A stretch of DNA of 49,577 bases from Ruegeria atlantica. Lineage in GTDB: Bacteria > Pseudomonadota > Alphaproteobacteria > Rhodobacterales > Rhodobacteraceae. The stretch covers positions 1-49,577 of the forward strand of contig NZ_CYPU01000036.1 of assembly GCF_001458195.1 (NCBI RefSeq). Reading direction: 5' to 3'. Made by a program: the position numbers and the translations under genes. The notes beneath the pieces are model-generated. The model worked only from the letters and a program-made list of their open reading frames with translations, did not search any database and had not been told where the DNA came from. Numbering within the stretch: the first letter of the stretch is position 1; each line of letters begins with the position of its first letter. Shown here piece after piece: positions 16,982-26,062 of the stretch.

Positions 16982-17986
16982 TCAGGCCGGCGCCCGCGCT
17001 CGAGTTGTTCGCGCCTTTAGCCCCTCTTCTATCCATGATGTGACCTCGAGCGTCCGGGCTGCATCCTCGACGTCGATCAGTGGAGGGGCGCCGTCGATCA
17101 CGTCAAGGAAATGATCCAGTTGCACCTCCAATGGTGCGCGTTGCTGTTCCGGTCGTGTAAGCTGGTCCTTTTGGGCCGCAGTCCCCCAATCCTTTCCACG
17201 CCACAGAGTCATGGAGGGAAAACTCACAGCACCACTGGTTCCCGTGATCCACATCATGTCCTGGTGGGTCGTGCCGATGTTCGGGTTCTCGCCGGTTCCA
17301 GCCTCAAACCCCCAAGGGCTGGGTGCTGTGTCGGCAAAGCTGATAGTGCCCGTCGCGCCGTTTTCGAACGCGGTCGCGATAGCCCCACTTTCTATCCGAT
17401 CCGATCCGCGGATCGACGCGCCGGGCAGGGCGACGACATCCGAGATTTCTCCGATCACAAACCGCAGGACATCGATATCATGCACCAGATTGATCATGAC
17501 TGGGCTGCCATCAGAAGTCCGCCAGTTCTGTTCAAAATAGCTCTCGGGTTTACGCATGGCCCACAGCAACGAGACGTTGATGACTTGTCCGATCGTACCT
17601 TGCGCGATCACCTCTTTCAGGTGCTGCAAGGTTGTATGATACCGCCGATGGTGGCCCACAAGGCTGCGGACATCGGCCTGGCGAACGGCCGTTCTCAGGC
17701 GCAGGGCATCATCGACCGATGCGGCAACCGGCTTTTCGATCAGCATGTGCCAACCGCGGGATGCGGCTAGAATGCCATGTTCGGCATGCAGGCGGGTGGG
17801 CGTCGCGATGATGACGCCATCTACGGGGCTCTGCACCTCGTCCATACTGGCAAAACGCGGCGCGTCGATCTGGATCGAACCATCTGGATCGGCCAACCCG
17901 ACCAACATGCAGTCGGGATGCTCAATCACGGCGCGGACGTGGCGGATGCCGATCAACCCGCCGCCAGCTACAAGGATCCGTTTCAC
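16982..17986 (-). CDS. Gfo/Idh/MocA-family oxidoreductase
   Basis: This 334-residue enzyme has the Rossmann loop VAGGGLIGIRH, the EKP motif (IEKPVA), and the C-terminal active-site helix NLVHDIDVLRFVIG. The GTG at 17986 overlaps the upstream dehydratase stop (GTGA) and has GGAG seven bases before it; an ATG at 18007 has no clear ribosome site. It is the last gene of the TRAP operon and follows the UxaA-family gene directly. Oxidation of a sugar-acid hydroxyl is the expected chemistry, with substrate unknown. A weak inverted repeat (GGTCCGG/CCGGGCC around 16952-16972) lies just past its stop. Confidence 0.84.
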   Translation of the reverse strand: MKRILVAGGGLIGIRHVRAVIEHPDCMLVGLADPDGSIQIDAPRFASMDEVQSPVDGVIIATPTRLHAEHGILAASRGWHMLIEKPVAASVDDALRLRTAVRQADVRSLVGHHRRYHTTLQHLKEVIAQGTIGQVINVSLLWAMRKPESYFEQNWRTSDGSPVMINLVHDIDVLRFVIGEISDVVALPGASIRGSDRIESGAIATAFENGATGTISFADTAPSPWGFEAGTGENPNIGTTHQDMMWITGTSGAVSFPSMTLWRGKDWGTAAQKDQLTRPEQQRAPLEVQLDHFLDVIDGAPPLIDVEDAARTLEVTSWIEEGLKARTTRARAPA

Positions 17987-19485
17987 ATCACCGCTCCGAT
18001 TTGCCAAGGAACGAATTCGTAGTCACCCAGGCCCTGCGCCTCGGACTTGGTTCGCGCGCCCGAGGCGACTTGGAGCAGCCGCCGGTATATTTCCTGTCCT
18101 TTTTCTTCGACGCTGGCACCTTTGGTCAGAATATCACCCGTATCCACGTCCATGTCTTCAGGCATGCGCGCTGCCAACTCAGAGTTGGTAGCGATTTTCA
18201 GCGTGGGCGCTGGTTTGGACCCAAAGGCAGAGCCGCGCCCCGTGGTGAAGCACACTAGGTTGCACCCGGCCGCGATCTGCCCGGTCACCGAGGCCGGGTC
18301 ATATCCGGGGCTGTCCATGAAGGTGAAGCCTTTGGCGGTGATGGGTTCAGCGTATTTGAATACACCGGTCAAAGGGGTGGTTCCACCCTTCGCCGCTGCC
18401 CCCAGCGATTTCTCAAGGATGGTCGTCAGCCCCCCGTGCTTGTTGCCGGGGCTTGGGTTGTTGTCCATCGAGCCGTGATTGCGAGCGGTATAGTCCTGCC
18501 ACCAATCGATCAGTCCGATAAGTTTTTGCCCAGTTACGCGACCAAGGGCGCGGCGCGTCAAAAGATGTTCGGCTCCGTAGATTTCGGGCGTTTCCGCAAG
18601 GACACCGGTGCCGCCTTGGGCAACCAACAGGTCGCAGGCGTGTCCGAGCGCAGGGTTTGCGGTCACGCCTGACCAAGCGTCCGATCCACCGCATTGCAGC
18701 GCAACTATCAATTCAGACGCCGGGGCTTCGCTGCGCCTCACCTCATTCGCAATGGGCAGCATCTTGTTAATCTTGCCGATGCCCGCTTCCACGGTCCGGC
18801 GCAATCCGGCGACGTTCTGGATGTTCATCGTCTGGAAGGTGGGACTTTGCTTCAGACCATATGCGTCCAGCAGCCAGTCGATCTGGTTCATCTCGCAGCC
18901 CAGACCGACCATTAGAACGGCAGCGTGGTTGGGATGTTTCGCAAACCCCCACATGACCCGTTGAAGTGCTTCGAAACCGTCGCCGGAATCGGCCATTCCG
19001 CAGCCCGTTCCGTGGACAAAGGCCACCACGCCGTCGACGTTCGGAAACTCGGCCAACTTGTCCGGCGTGAAGTGGTTGGCGATCATACGGGCCGCAGTCG
19101 CCGAACAATTAACTGTGGTCAGAACCGCGATGTAATTGCGCGTGCCGACCCGACCACTGTCCCGGTGGTAGCCCATGAACGTATCGACCGAGGTGGCGGG
19201 TTTCATGGGCCTGTGATCCGTCGCAAACTCGTAGTCCACACTAGTGTTGCGGAACTCGATATTGTGGGTGTGCACATGGTCGCCAGGTTCGATCGGTTGG
19301 GTGGCGTAACCGATAATCTGGGCGTATTTTCTGACAGGATCGCCGGGTGCAAGATTCCGCGTGGCGACCTTGTGTCCCGAGGGGATGCGCGTATTGGTCA
19401 TGACATCCTCCACCATACTGCCGGCCTCCAGGGACCGAGTTGCAACAACCACGCTATCCGTTCGATCTAAACGTACAAAAGTCAT
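17983..19485 (-). CDS. uxaA: UxaA/GarD-family sugar-acid dehydratase (altronate dehydratase-like)
   Basis: This 500-residue protein matches the UxaA/GarD family in length (495 for UxaA, 523 for GarD) and architecture. An N-terminal SAF domain (about residues 10-85) is followed by the catalytic region with VGTRNYIAVLTTVNCSA, HGTGCGM, ALQCGGSDAWSGVTANPA and SMDNNPSPGNKHGG. These enzymes dehydrate altronate or galactarate using iron. The length and the single-protein layout favour altronate, but galactarate cannot be excluded given the Gci-like cycloisomerase in the same operon. It begins 24 bases after the PhyH gene and overlaps the final Gfo/Idh gene by four bases. Confidence 0.88.
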   Translation of the reverse strand: MTFVRLDRTDSVVVATRSLEAGSMVEDVMTNTRIPSGHKVATRNLAPGDPVRKYAQIIGYATQPIEPGDHVHTHNIEFRNTSVDYEFATDHRPMKPATSVDTFMGYHRDSGRVGTRNYIAVLTTVNCSATAARMIANHFTPDKLAEFPNVDGVVAFVHGTGCGMADSGDGFEALQRVMWGFAKHPNHAAVLMVGLGCEMNQIDWLLDAYGLKQSPTFQTMNIQNVAGLRRTVEAGIGKINKMLPIANEVRRSEAPASELIVALQCGGSDAWSGVTANPALGHACDLLVAQGGTGVLAETPEIYGAEHLLTRRALGRVTGQKLIGLIDWWQDYTARNHGSMDNNPSPGNKHGGLTTILEKSLGAAAKGGTTPLTGVFKYAEPITAKGFTFMDSPGYDPASVTGQIAAGCNLVCFTTGRGSAFGSKPAPTLKIATNSELAARMPEDMDVDTGDILTKGASVEEKGQEIYRRLLQVASGARTKSEAQGLGDYEFVPWQIGAVM

Positions 19486-19509
19486 AATCAGCTTTCCTGG
19501 CGGCAGCAG

Positions 19510-20460
19510 CTAGGCGCAGAACGGTGAGTCCGATGTCCATCGGTGAATATCTATGTGCGGTTGTCCGGACAGCCTTGCTCGCGCCGCTTCCCAATTGGAA
19601 TTGCAGACACGCCAATCTCGCAGTTCGGTTTCGGGGTGCGATCTGGACCTCGCGATGAAGCTGGGGAAATGGTCTCGACCGGTGGGCTGGCCTGCCGCAC
19701 TGAAGCGAATGTCGAACGACCAGCGGAACCGGTCCGTTTCATTGACCAGCGAAGCATGTGGCGTCAGAGGGTGAAACAGGATGATCCCGCCCGCCTTGAC
19801 AGGAAGGGGCACAGCCCGGCCTTCGTCAATGAATCCGTCGGCAATACCAGTCTGCGTCCGCGCGCAATGCGGTAGGATGGATTGGTCCTGTGCCTTTGGC
19901 AGCACTTGCAGGCAGCCGTTTTCGAGCGTTGCATCGTTGACGGCAATCCACACCGTGACCATGTCGGTCTGATCCGCATCCTCCAACGCAACCGCCCGGT
20001 CCTGATGCCAGTCCGTCGCTGTGATGTGCGCGCGCACCTCATCCTTGGACAGCTTGAGAGCGGGGGGCTTCAGCCGAACGTGCTGGATTGGATTGCTCAC
20101 CAACTCTGGCCCGATCAACTGCTCGACAATGTCAAGCATGGGCCGGGCCGTTAGCAAGTCGAACACTGCAGGCCCGATATGGAACGGTGTGTCCGCCATG
20201 ATCCGATCGCCGGGCAACGAGATGTCCAGCGGCTGGAAATAGTCGCAACCGGCCTGATAAGCGGACAGAAGTTTGTCCCAGAAGGTCATTCCAGACGGTT
20301 CGTCCTTGACCAGCCCTTTTTCGTACCAACCGTCATAGAGCCGGCTCAGGACATCCGAGTATTCGGTCTGTACCCGATCAAGGACATCGGCAGGGATAAC
20401 ATCCTCGACCACGAGGTATCCGTCCGTCTGGAACTTGCCAATCTGATCTTGTGTCAGCAT
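19510..20460 (-). CDS. Phytanoyl-CoA dioxygenase (PhyH) family, Fe(II)/2-oxoglutarate oxygenase
   Basis: This 316-residue protein has the double-stranded beta-helix iron site: the H-x-D pair in DWHQDRAV, the distal histidine in LTPHASL, and a 2-oxoglutarate-binding arginine in WSFDIRF. Family members hydroxylate small molecules, acyl chains or, in other subgroups, remove alkyl groups by oxidation. It lies ten bases after dctM and 24 before the UxaA-family gene, clearly within the TRAP operon. An oxygenase in a sugar-acid operon is unexpected; oxidative removal of an O-methyl or other substituent from an imported sugar acid is my inference. A second, different member is at 34981. Confidence 0.87.
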   Translation of the reverse strand: MLTQDQIGKFQTDGYLVVEDVIPADVLDRVQTEYSDVLSRLYDGWYEKGLVKDEPSGMTFWDKLLSAYQAGCDYFQPLDISLPGDRIMADTPFHIGPAVFDLLTARPMLDIVEQLIGPELVSNPIQHVRLKPPALKLSKDEVRAHITATDWHQDRAVALEDADQTDMVTVWIAVNDATLENGCLQVLPKAQDQSILPHCARTQTGIADGFIDEGRAVPLPVKAGGIILFHPLTPHASLVNETDRFRWSFDIRFSAAGQPTGRDHFPSFIARSRSHPETELRDWRVCNSNWEAARARLSGQPHIDIHRWTSDSPFCA

Positions 20461-20470
20461 GGGTGCGACC

Positions 20471-22093
20471 TCACAACAGCAGCGCGATTATGCCCGGCCA
20501 AATCAGAAGAACGGAAAGCGCCAGCAACTGGATCCCGATGAATGGCAGGAAGCCACGGAAGATATCCGTCAGACTGATATGTGGCGGGGCCACCGACTTC
20601 AGGTAGAACGCGGCCGGGCCAAATGGGGGCGAGAGGAAGCTGACCTGCATGTTCATACAGAACACGACGCCGAACCAGATGGCGACATGACTCGGCTCCA
20701 ACTGGCCAAAGACTCCGATTTCTTCGATAGGAAGGCGCAGGACGATCGGCAGAAAGACCGGAATAATCAACAGCACGATGCCGACCCAATCCATGAATGC
20801 GCCCATGAACAGCAAGATCAGCATCATCACCAGAATGACCAGCATGGTTGGCAGCTCCTGGCCGACGATTAGGTCAGCCACGTATTGGGGCCCGCCAGCA
20901 ATGGTGTAGGCACCCGCCAGCGCGGCGGCCCCGATCGTAACCCAGATGATGGTGCCTGTGGATTTTAGGGTTCGCATCAAGCTGTCCCAAACCAGCTCGA
21001 ACGATCCTTCGCCCCGCAGGATGGCGATAATCAGAACGGCGAAGGCGCCCATGCCCGCAGCCTCGGTGATGCCTGTGATCCCGCCATAGATCGAGCCGAG
21101 CACGACGCCGATGACGACCAGCGGAGCGACGAGGCCTTTGCCCATTTCCCACCCGATTTTAGCGCGCTCTCTGCCAAAGACGAAGAAGATCAGCAGAAGG
21201 GCAACGATCGTGATGCCGGCAAACCAGGGCATGTAGTCAGCCGTTCCCAGCCTCGCGGGCTCGCCCTGGCTGGCAGCGTTCGAGCCTGAGAGTTCGAAAA
21301 ACGCGGCCCGGATAAACAGAACGGTGGAAAATCCGGCGACGACGATGCTCATGAAAGCCCCAAACAGTTTGCGTTTTTCAGCCGGTTCGGGGTCGTTCGG
21401 GTCCGGCTCTGGCAGCGGGGCGTGATGAGGATTCAACTGCGTGCGGATGATGATGTACAAGATGATCATCGAGGCCAACATGAAGCCGGGAATGAAAGAC
21501 GCGGTGAACAGCGACTTGATCGAGGTTTCGGTGATCAGCCCATAGATGATCAGAACGATCGAGGGAGGGATCATAGTGCCCAGCGACCCCGAGGCGCAGA
21601 TGACGCCGATGGCGAGATTCTGATCGTAGCCGAGGCGCAGCATCTGGGGCAGGGCGATAAGGCCCAGCAGGACAACCTCACCGCCGATGATGCCGGACAT
21701 TGCCGCCATGATCACCGCCATGATCGAGGTCACGATTGCGATGCCGCCGCGTGTTCTGGACAGCCAGACATTCAACGACGAATACATGTCTCGCGCGATC
21801 CCGGACCGCTCTAGCAGCGACGCCATGAAGATAAACAATGGAACTGATATGAGCACGTAGTCCGTTAAAAGCCCGTATATCTTCTGCGCCAGGATATAGA
21901 GCGGCCCAGTGCCTGGCCGGCCGGTGAGAACCCCGTCGCCGAATGAAAACGGGTTCAAAAGCAGTGCCGGTTCAAACTTCAGGACAAGAACCAGAACAGC
22001 AAGGGAAGCTGAGGCCAGACCCAAGGGCATTCCGATCGCCAGAAGCACGATCAGGGCGACCATCAGGATGAGTGAGATTGTTCCAATATCCAT
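20471..22093 (-). CDS. dctM: TRAP transporter large membrane subunit (DctM/TakM type)
   Basis: This 540-residue integral membrane protein is the sodium-coupled transport subunit of a TRAP importer. It has well over twelve hydrophobic segments, with family blocks such as GLIALPQMLRLGYDQNLAIGVICASGSLGTMIPPS and LILLFMGAFMDWVGIVLL (given as marks only). It is longer than the roughly 425-residue DctM proteins because of a central insert (about residues 220-320) with a charged, proline-rich loop and an additional membrane segment, as in the extended group. Its start shares one base with the dctQ stop. It forms a complex with DctQ and takes substrate from DctP. Confidence 0.93.
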   Translation of the reverse strand: MDIGTISLILMVALIVLLAIGMPLGLASASLAVLVLVLKFEPALLLNPFSFGDGVLTGRPGTGPLYILAQKIYGLLTDYVLISVPLFIFMASLLERSGIARDMYSSLNVWLSRTRGGIAIVTSIMAVIMAAMSGIIGGEVVLLGLIALPQMLRLGYDQNLAIGVICASGSLGTMIPPSIVLIIYGLITETSIKSLFTASFIPGFMLASMIILYIIIRTQLNPHHAPLPEPDPNDPEPAEKRKLFGAFMSIVVAGFSTVLFIRAAFFELSGSNAASQGEPARLGTADYMPWFAGITIVALLLIFFVFGRERAKIGWEMGKGLVAPLVVIGVVLGSIYGGITGITEAAGMGAFAVLIIAILRGEGSFELVWDSLMRTLKSTGTIIWVTIGAAALAGAYTIAGGPQYVADLIVGQELPTMLVILVMMLILLFMGAFMDWVGIVLLIIPVFLPIVLRLPIEEIGVFGQLEPSHVAIWFGVVFCMNMQVSFLSPPFGPAAFYLKSVAPPHISLTDIFRGFLPFIGIQLLALSVLLIWPGIIALLL

Positions 22094-22935
22094 CAGTCTT
22101 GTCCCACCGCTCGTTTGATCATTTCAATTTCGTCTTCGTCCGGTTCATCTGTGTGGATTTCCGGTTCTTTGTTCCAATCCGCGATCAAGTTCAAAATTGC
22201 TTGCATTGCGACGAGCGTAATCACGATCAGCACCATCGGCTGCAATGTCGCCGGGATCGGAGGATTGAAGGCGGAGCCATAAAGCTCCCATTTATAGAGC
22301 TTGTTGACGAACACCTGTTTGTAGCTGCCGTAGACCAGAAAGAAGGCAAACAGTACGATCAGGATTGTCGAAACCGTATCAAAAACATGCTGAAGCCAAC
22401 GTGGAACTGCGTCGTACAGCAGGAATATTCGAATGTGACTGCGTTGTTGCATGGCGTAGTAGCCAGACATCAAAAACACAAAGCTGGCGAACCAGAGTGT
22501 CATTTCGTTGGCCCACTCGGTCGGCTTTTCCACGATATAGCGCATGAAGACTTCGTAGAGCATGACGATAGTCATGATTGCGATCATCATCATGGTAACT
22601 CGGCCTATGAACAGGGCGAAACGATCCATAATCGTCGAGCCTTGGAACTCCATCGTCGCTGGGCGCACGGTCTTGGTGCCAATCACTGCAAGAAACGGTA
22701 GAAGGACGAGCGCGGCCACGTCGATGATGTCGACATACCCCCCGAACACGCCAGGCAATTCGGGCGTGACGTCGCTGCGCAGATATATTTCCGTTACCTG
22801 GCTTTTGAGGGATTCAGAGGTGTAAGGCAGCCAATCCAATAGGAATGCCGGGAGATGCCAAACAAGCCAACTGGCAGTCGCGACGAAGGCCAACGGTATG
22901 AGCCATTCAATTGGTCCGCCTGAATTCTTGTGCAT
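22093..22935 (-). CDS. dctQ: TRAP transporter small membrane subunit (DctQ type)
   Basis: This 280-residue protein is a DctQ-family subunit, larger than the common 160-200 residues because of an N-terminal hydrophobic region (about residues 10-110). The conserved core follows: FALFIGRVTMMMIAIM, the cytosolic YEVFMRYIVEKPTEWANEM motif, and two more membrane helices. The long form goes with the extended DctM next to it. It begins 16 bases after the cycloisomerase-like gene and shares one base with dctM. The substrate is set by DctP and is probably a sugar acid, judged by the operon. Confidence 0.92.
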   Translation of the reverse strand: MHKNSGGPIEWLIPLAFVATASWLVWHLPAFLLDWLPYTSESLKSQVTEIYLRSDVTPELPGVFGGYVDIIDVAALVLLPFLAVIGTKTVRPATMEFQGSTIMDRFALFIGRVTMMMIAIMTIVMLYEVFMRYIVEKPTEWANEMTLWFASFVFLMSGYYAMQQRSHIRIFLLYDAVPRWLQHVFDTVSTILIVLFAFFLVYGSYKQVFVNKLYKWELYGSAFNPPIPATLQPMVLIVITLVAMQAILNLIADWNKEPEIHTDEPDEDEIEMIKRAVGQD

Positions 22936-22951
22936 CGCGTAACCCTCGTCC

Positions 22952-24121
22952 CTATCCTTCGATCCTGTAGTGATCGATAAAGTCTCGATCCGGCTCGACC
23001 CCCAGTCCGGGGCCAGTCGGGATCATAACACGGCCGTTGTTGGCCTTGACCTGATTTTGAATTTCCAGCGGTACGGTCAGCAGATCGTCCCGAAATTTGT
23101 TGTCCGTAGTGTCGAATTCCAGCATCGGCTCCCATGGATGCAAGCCGCCTGGAATTGGGGGCATGGCCGCCAGTAAATGCAGATTAGTTGCGACAGCGAT
23201 GGCGCTACCCCAGACGTGATTTACGACCGGAGTGAAATGTGCGTGGCATAGGGCCAGTACCCTGAGATACTCTGAAACACCGCCCAAAGCGCATACTTCT
23301 GGCTGCGCTATATCAATGCCGCGATTTTCAAGAAGATTGCGCCAAGCCCAGCGATTGAAAACTGCCTCCCCGCCCGAGATGTTGACTTTCAGCGAAGTGC
23401 GCAATTCGCGGTACCCGTCAATGTCTTCTGGCGCGACAGGTTCTTCGAACCAATATGCGTCCAGTTCTTCCAGCGACCGACCGACGTAGAATGCGTCCGA
23501 AGTCGTATAGGCATGGTTTGCATCGACCATAAAGGGAAAGTCGTCACCAACCCCGCGTCGAACGGCTTCGCACAGCTTCACATCAGGCTTCGGGCCAAAG
23601 CCCGTTTTCATTTTGGTGGCGGTGAATCCCATCTCCTTGATCTTTGAGGCTTCATCCTCAAAACGGCTGGCCAGATTGGAAATCGGTTCATCCCTGAGCA
23701 TCATGCCGTAGCCGTAGCAAGGAACGCTTGCGCGATGTGCGCCGCCGACAAGCTTATGGAGGGGGAGGCCAGAGATTTTGCCGGTGATGTCCCAAAGTGC
23801 GATGTCCACACCGGACAAAGCCTGTATTGGCATTCCGCTTTGGCCATGGTCTCGCAAAAGGTTGTACACCTTGTGCCAGATCACGTCTTTGTCCAAAGGG
23901 TCCATGCCAAGAACCATTGGTTGGATGACCTTTTCCACGATGGATTTGTTGGCAATGGCTACGTTTCCGGGACCAAAGCACTCCCCCCAACCAGTTACCC
24001 GTTCATCTGTCTGAACCTCGACCAGATGAGTTGTACGCTTGTCATAATACTGTTGCGAGTAGCCCAGAACTTCCGGCATGTCGTACTGCAGTACGTGACT
24101 TATTATTCTGGTGATTTTCAT
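22952..24121 (-). CDS. Enolase-superfamily enzyme, galactarolactone cycloisomerase (Gci)-like
   Basis: This 389-residue protein is a mandelate racemase/muconate lactonizing enzyme family member. Its motifs are the K-x-K pair K170 and K172 (TKMKTG), metal ligands D200 (VDANH), E226 (WFEEP) and E252 (SGGEAV), and catalytic H302 in NHVWGSA. The HVWG block, the GWGEC motif near residue 45 and the later LEFDTTDNKFR resemble galactarolactone cycloisomerase of Agrobacterium, which opens an aldarolactone to a 2-keto-3-deoxy aldarate. Lying between dctP and dctQ, it may act on the first intracellular form of the imported substrate. A uronate- or aldonate-dehydratase activity is the main alternative. 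Confidence 0.83.
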   Translation of the reverse strand: MKITRIISHVLQYDMPEVLGYSQQYYDKRTTHLVEVQTDERVTGWGECFGPGNVAIANKSIVEKVIQPMVLGMDPLDKDVIWHKVYNLLRDHGQSGMPIQALSGVDIALWDITGKISGLPLHKLVGGAHRASVPCYGYGMMLRDEPISNLASRFEDEASKIKEMGFTATKMKTGFGPKPDVKLCEAVRRGVGDDFPFMVDANHAYTTSDAFYVGRSLEELDAYWFEEPVAPEDIDGYRELRTSLKVNISGGEAVFNRWAWRNLLENRGIDIAQPEVCALGGVSEYLRVLALCHAHFTPVVNHVWGSAIAVATNLHLLAAMPPIPGGLHPWEPMLEFDTTDNKFRDDLLTVPLEIQNQVKANNGRVMIPTGPGLGVEPDRDFIDHYRIEG

Positions 24122-24151
24122 GAAGCTCTGGATCCCGGCGCCGAACCGGAG

Positions 24152-24169
24152 AGGCCGCTAGTGCGGCCT
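24152..24169. other. Stem-loop between dctP and downstream TRAP operon genes
   Basis: A perfect seven-base stem (AGGCCGC and GCGGCCT) encloses a four-base loop (TAGT). It lies in the 79-base gap between dctP and the cycloisomerase-like gene. On the transcribed minus strand no T-run follows, so it is unlikely to be a full terminator. Such hairpins after binding-protein genes usually protect the upstream messenger or lower downstream expression; that role is inferred here. Confidence 0.6.
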
Positions 24170-24200
24170 TTCCGTGTGTCGTAAGTCGGTCGCAGCCTGA

Positions 24201-25214
24201 CTACTGCATCGCGCCCAGGTCACGCAGGAAGTTGATATGGCTTTCCAGCAGCGCCTGTGCTTCAGGGGTCGTTGCGAACTCAGTCCACCCGACTTGAACG
24301 GCCGCGCGATAGGCTGCCAGATCTTCAGGCGACCATTCGTACAACTGAACGCCTTTTGCTTTCAGGTCTTTTGCAGTTTGAGCGTTCTGCACTTCGTTGA
24401 TGGTCGCATTGTGCAATGCCAGGCTATCCATTGCGACTTCCATAATCTTCTTATGGTGCGCGGGCATTGCTTCCCAAACGTCTTTGCGACAGGCAAGGTG
24501 GTCCGCGGGCATCGAGTGGAAACCGGGATAGTTTGTGTGACCTGCGATCTCGTACAGGCCCAGGCCCACATTGTTCGTCAGGTTCGCAGCATCCGCACCA
24601 TCAATGATGCCGGTTTCCAAAGCTGTGAAGATTTCGTTGAAGTCCATAACGATCGGAGAAGCACCAAGTTCTGCGAACACTTTGGTCGCAAGGCCTGGAG
24701 GGGAGCGGAATTTCCAATCTTTGAAGTCGTCCACTTTTGCAATCGGCTTGGTCGAAGAAAGCGACTCCGGCCCGGGAATCCACCATCCGATGAATTCCAT
24801 GTCGTAGCCGTTGTATAAATCATTTACAGCTTCTCTTCCGCCGCCATGAAGAAGCCAAGCCATTTGCTGATATGGGTTCTGATATCCGCCGAGCAGGTCG
24901 CCCGCAAACTGGAAGGCCGGGTTTTTACCGGTCTGATAGCCGCCGCCCGTCATGTCGCAATCCAGAATTCCGGTAGCTGCGGCATCGAAGGTTTCAACTG
25001 ATTTGACCACCGAAGAGGAAAAGAACATTTCAACTTCGATTTCGCCGTTCGACATTTCCTGAATGTCTTCAACGAATTTTGCAGCCATCTGGCCTGACAG
25101 AGTTTCGGGCGAAAAATGGGTTTGAATTCTAAGCTTCGTTGTTTCAGCCATCGCGAAACCGGCTGCCATTGTCGTGGCTACGGCCGCCAGGGCCGCTGTC
25201 TTGACTATTTTCAT
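24201..25214 (-). CDS. dctP: TRAP transporter substrate-binding protein (DctP type)
   Basis: This 337-residue periplasmic protein starts with a clear signal peptide ending at AMAETT (cleavage near residue 23). It shows the DctP pattern: a GEIEVEMFFSSSVV segment, the FRSPPGLATKVFAELGASPIVM region whose arginine typically binds the ligand carboxylate, and a long C-terminal helix. The sequence GGGYQTGKNPAFQFA is like the group that includes the alpha-keto-acid binder TakP. As first gene of the operon it should set the substrate; a carboxylated sugar is inferred. Its promoter lies in the region shared with the divergent GntR gene. Confidence 0.94.
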   Translation of the reverse strand: MKIVKTAALAAVATTMAAGFAMAETTKLRIQTHFSPETLSGQMAAKFVEDIQEMSNGEIEVEMFFSSSVVKSVETFDAAATGILDCDMTGGGYQTGKNPAFQFAGDLLGGYQNPYQQMAWLLHGGGREAVNDLYNGYDMEFIGWWIPGPESLSSTKPIAKVDDFKDWKFRSPPGLATKVFAELGASPIVMDFNEIFTALETGIIDGADAANLTNNVGLGLYEIAGHTNYPGFHSMPADHLACRKDVWEAMPAHHKKIMEVAMDSLALHNATINEVQNAQTAKDLKAKGVQLYEWSPEDLAAYRAAVQVGWTEFATTPEAQALLESHINFLRDLGAMQ

Positions 25215-25411
25215 ATTGTCCTCCCAGACGTTGAGCGTGCGCGGTGTGGAAGATCTTGCCGCCTCCTTTGCTGTCGCGCAGGTAAACGTTAAGCCGACGA
25301 ATCGAATGCAACAAGAAAAAATTGAAATTTTTAAAAAATTCGAGATTCTTGCGATAATTCGAAAATAAGGTTAGGACGCTACTTGGACAAAACTTGAAGG
25401 TGCATACTGGA
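25215..25411. promoter_or_regulatory. Divergent control region of the TRAP operon and the GntR gene
   Basis: These 197 bases separate two divergent starts. The half nearer the regulator gene is strongly AT-rich (25309-25370), with AATTCGA at 25337-25343 and again at 25356-25362, and a TTCGA/TCGAA inverted pair around the same site. This is a reasonable operator zone for the GntR protein, but the match is weak and no -35/-10 pair could be fixed with confidence. Confidence 0.4.
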
Positions 25412-26062
25412 ATGAACGACGAAATAGATATTTATCAAGATCTTAAGATGCGCCTGATCTCTAATGGATTCGAGCATGGAGCCAAGGTGCGGGCTGAAGA
25501 ACTTCGTAAAGTGTATGGCTGTTCTGCGAGCGCCGTTCGTGAAGTCCTTTTTCGTTTGGCCGCTGTTGGTTTGGTGGACTTTCAGGAACAAAAAGGTTTC
25601 CGCGTGCCAATGCGTTCGCCGCAGAAGCTTATCGAATTGACGCACGTCCGTGTTCTGTTGGAGGCCGAAGGCACCGCAATGTCGATCCGTAATGGCGGGG
25701 TGGATTGGGAAGCAAGATTGACGGCCGCACATCACAAACTTAGCCATATCGAAAAACGCATTCACGCCACAGACGACCCGAGCGGCCTTATCGAGATATG
25801 GTTTTCCTCGGAAAAGGAATTTCACGAAACACTTATTTCTGCCTGTGGCTCGGAAACTTTAAAACAAATGCATAGCCGAGTTTACGCGCAATTCAGACAA
25901 CAGTTGATGGTGGCAGACCGGAACTTTGAATTCATTTCTCAGAACATAAGACACCATGCCGATATACTTGAAGCAGCATTGTCAGGGGATGAGCAATTAA
26001 CACGAGAGAAAATTCACGACCATCTGGAACGCCATCTAACTGGAAAGACGATGGGCGACTAA
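25412..26062 (+). CDS. GntR-family transcriptional regulator, FadR/FCD subgroup
   Basis: This 216-residue regulator has an N-terminal winged helix-turn-helix (about residues 5-70, with EELRKVYGCSASAVREVLFRL as the recognition region) and an all-helical FCD ligand domain. Metal-site histidines and acids of FCD proteins are seen in FHETLISACGS and IRHHADILEAALSGD. The ATG at 25412 was chosen; an upstream TTG at 25394 lacks a proper ribosome site. Sugar-acid operons are commonly controlled by FCD regulators that are released by the substrate. Its divergent position makes the TRAP operon the likely target. The 3' end overlaps the convergent denD-like gene by four bases. Confidence 0.9.
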   Translation: MNDEIDIYQDLKMRLISNGFEHGAKVRAEELRKVYGCSASAVREVLFRLAAVGLVDFQEQKGFRVPMRSPQKLIELTHVRVLLEAEGTAMSIRNGGVDWEARLTAAHHKLSHIEKRIHATDDPSGLIEIWFSSEKEFHETLISACGSETLKQMHSRVYAQFRQQLMVADRNFEFISQNIRHHADILEAALSGDEQLTREKIHDHLERHLTGKTMGD

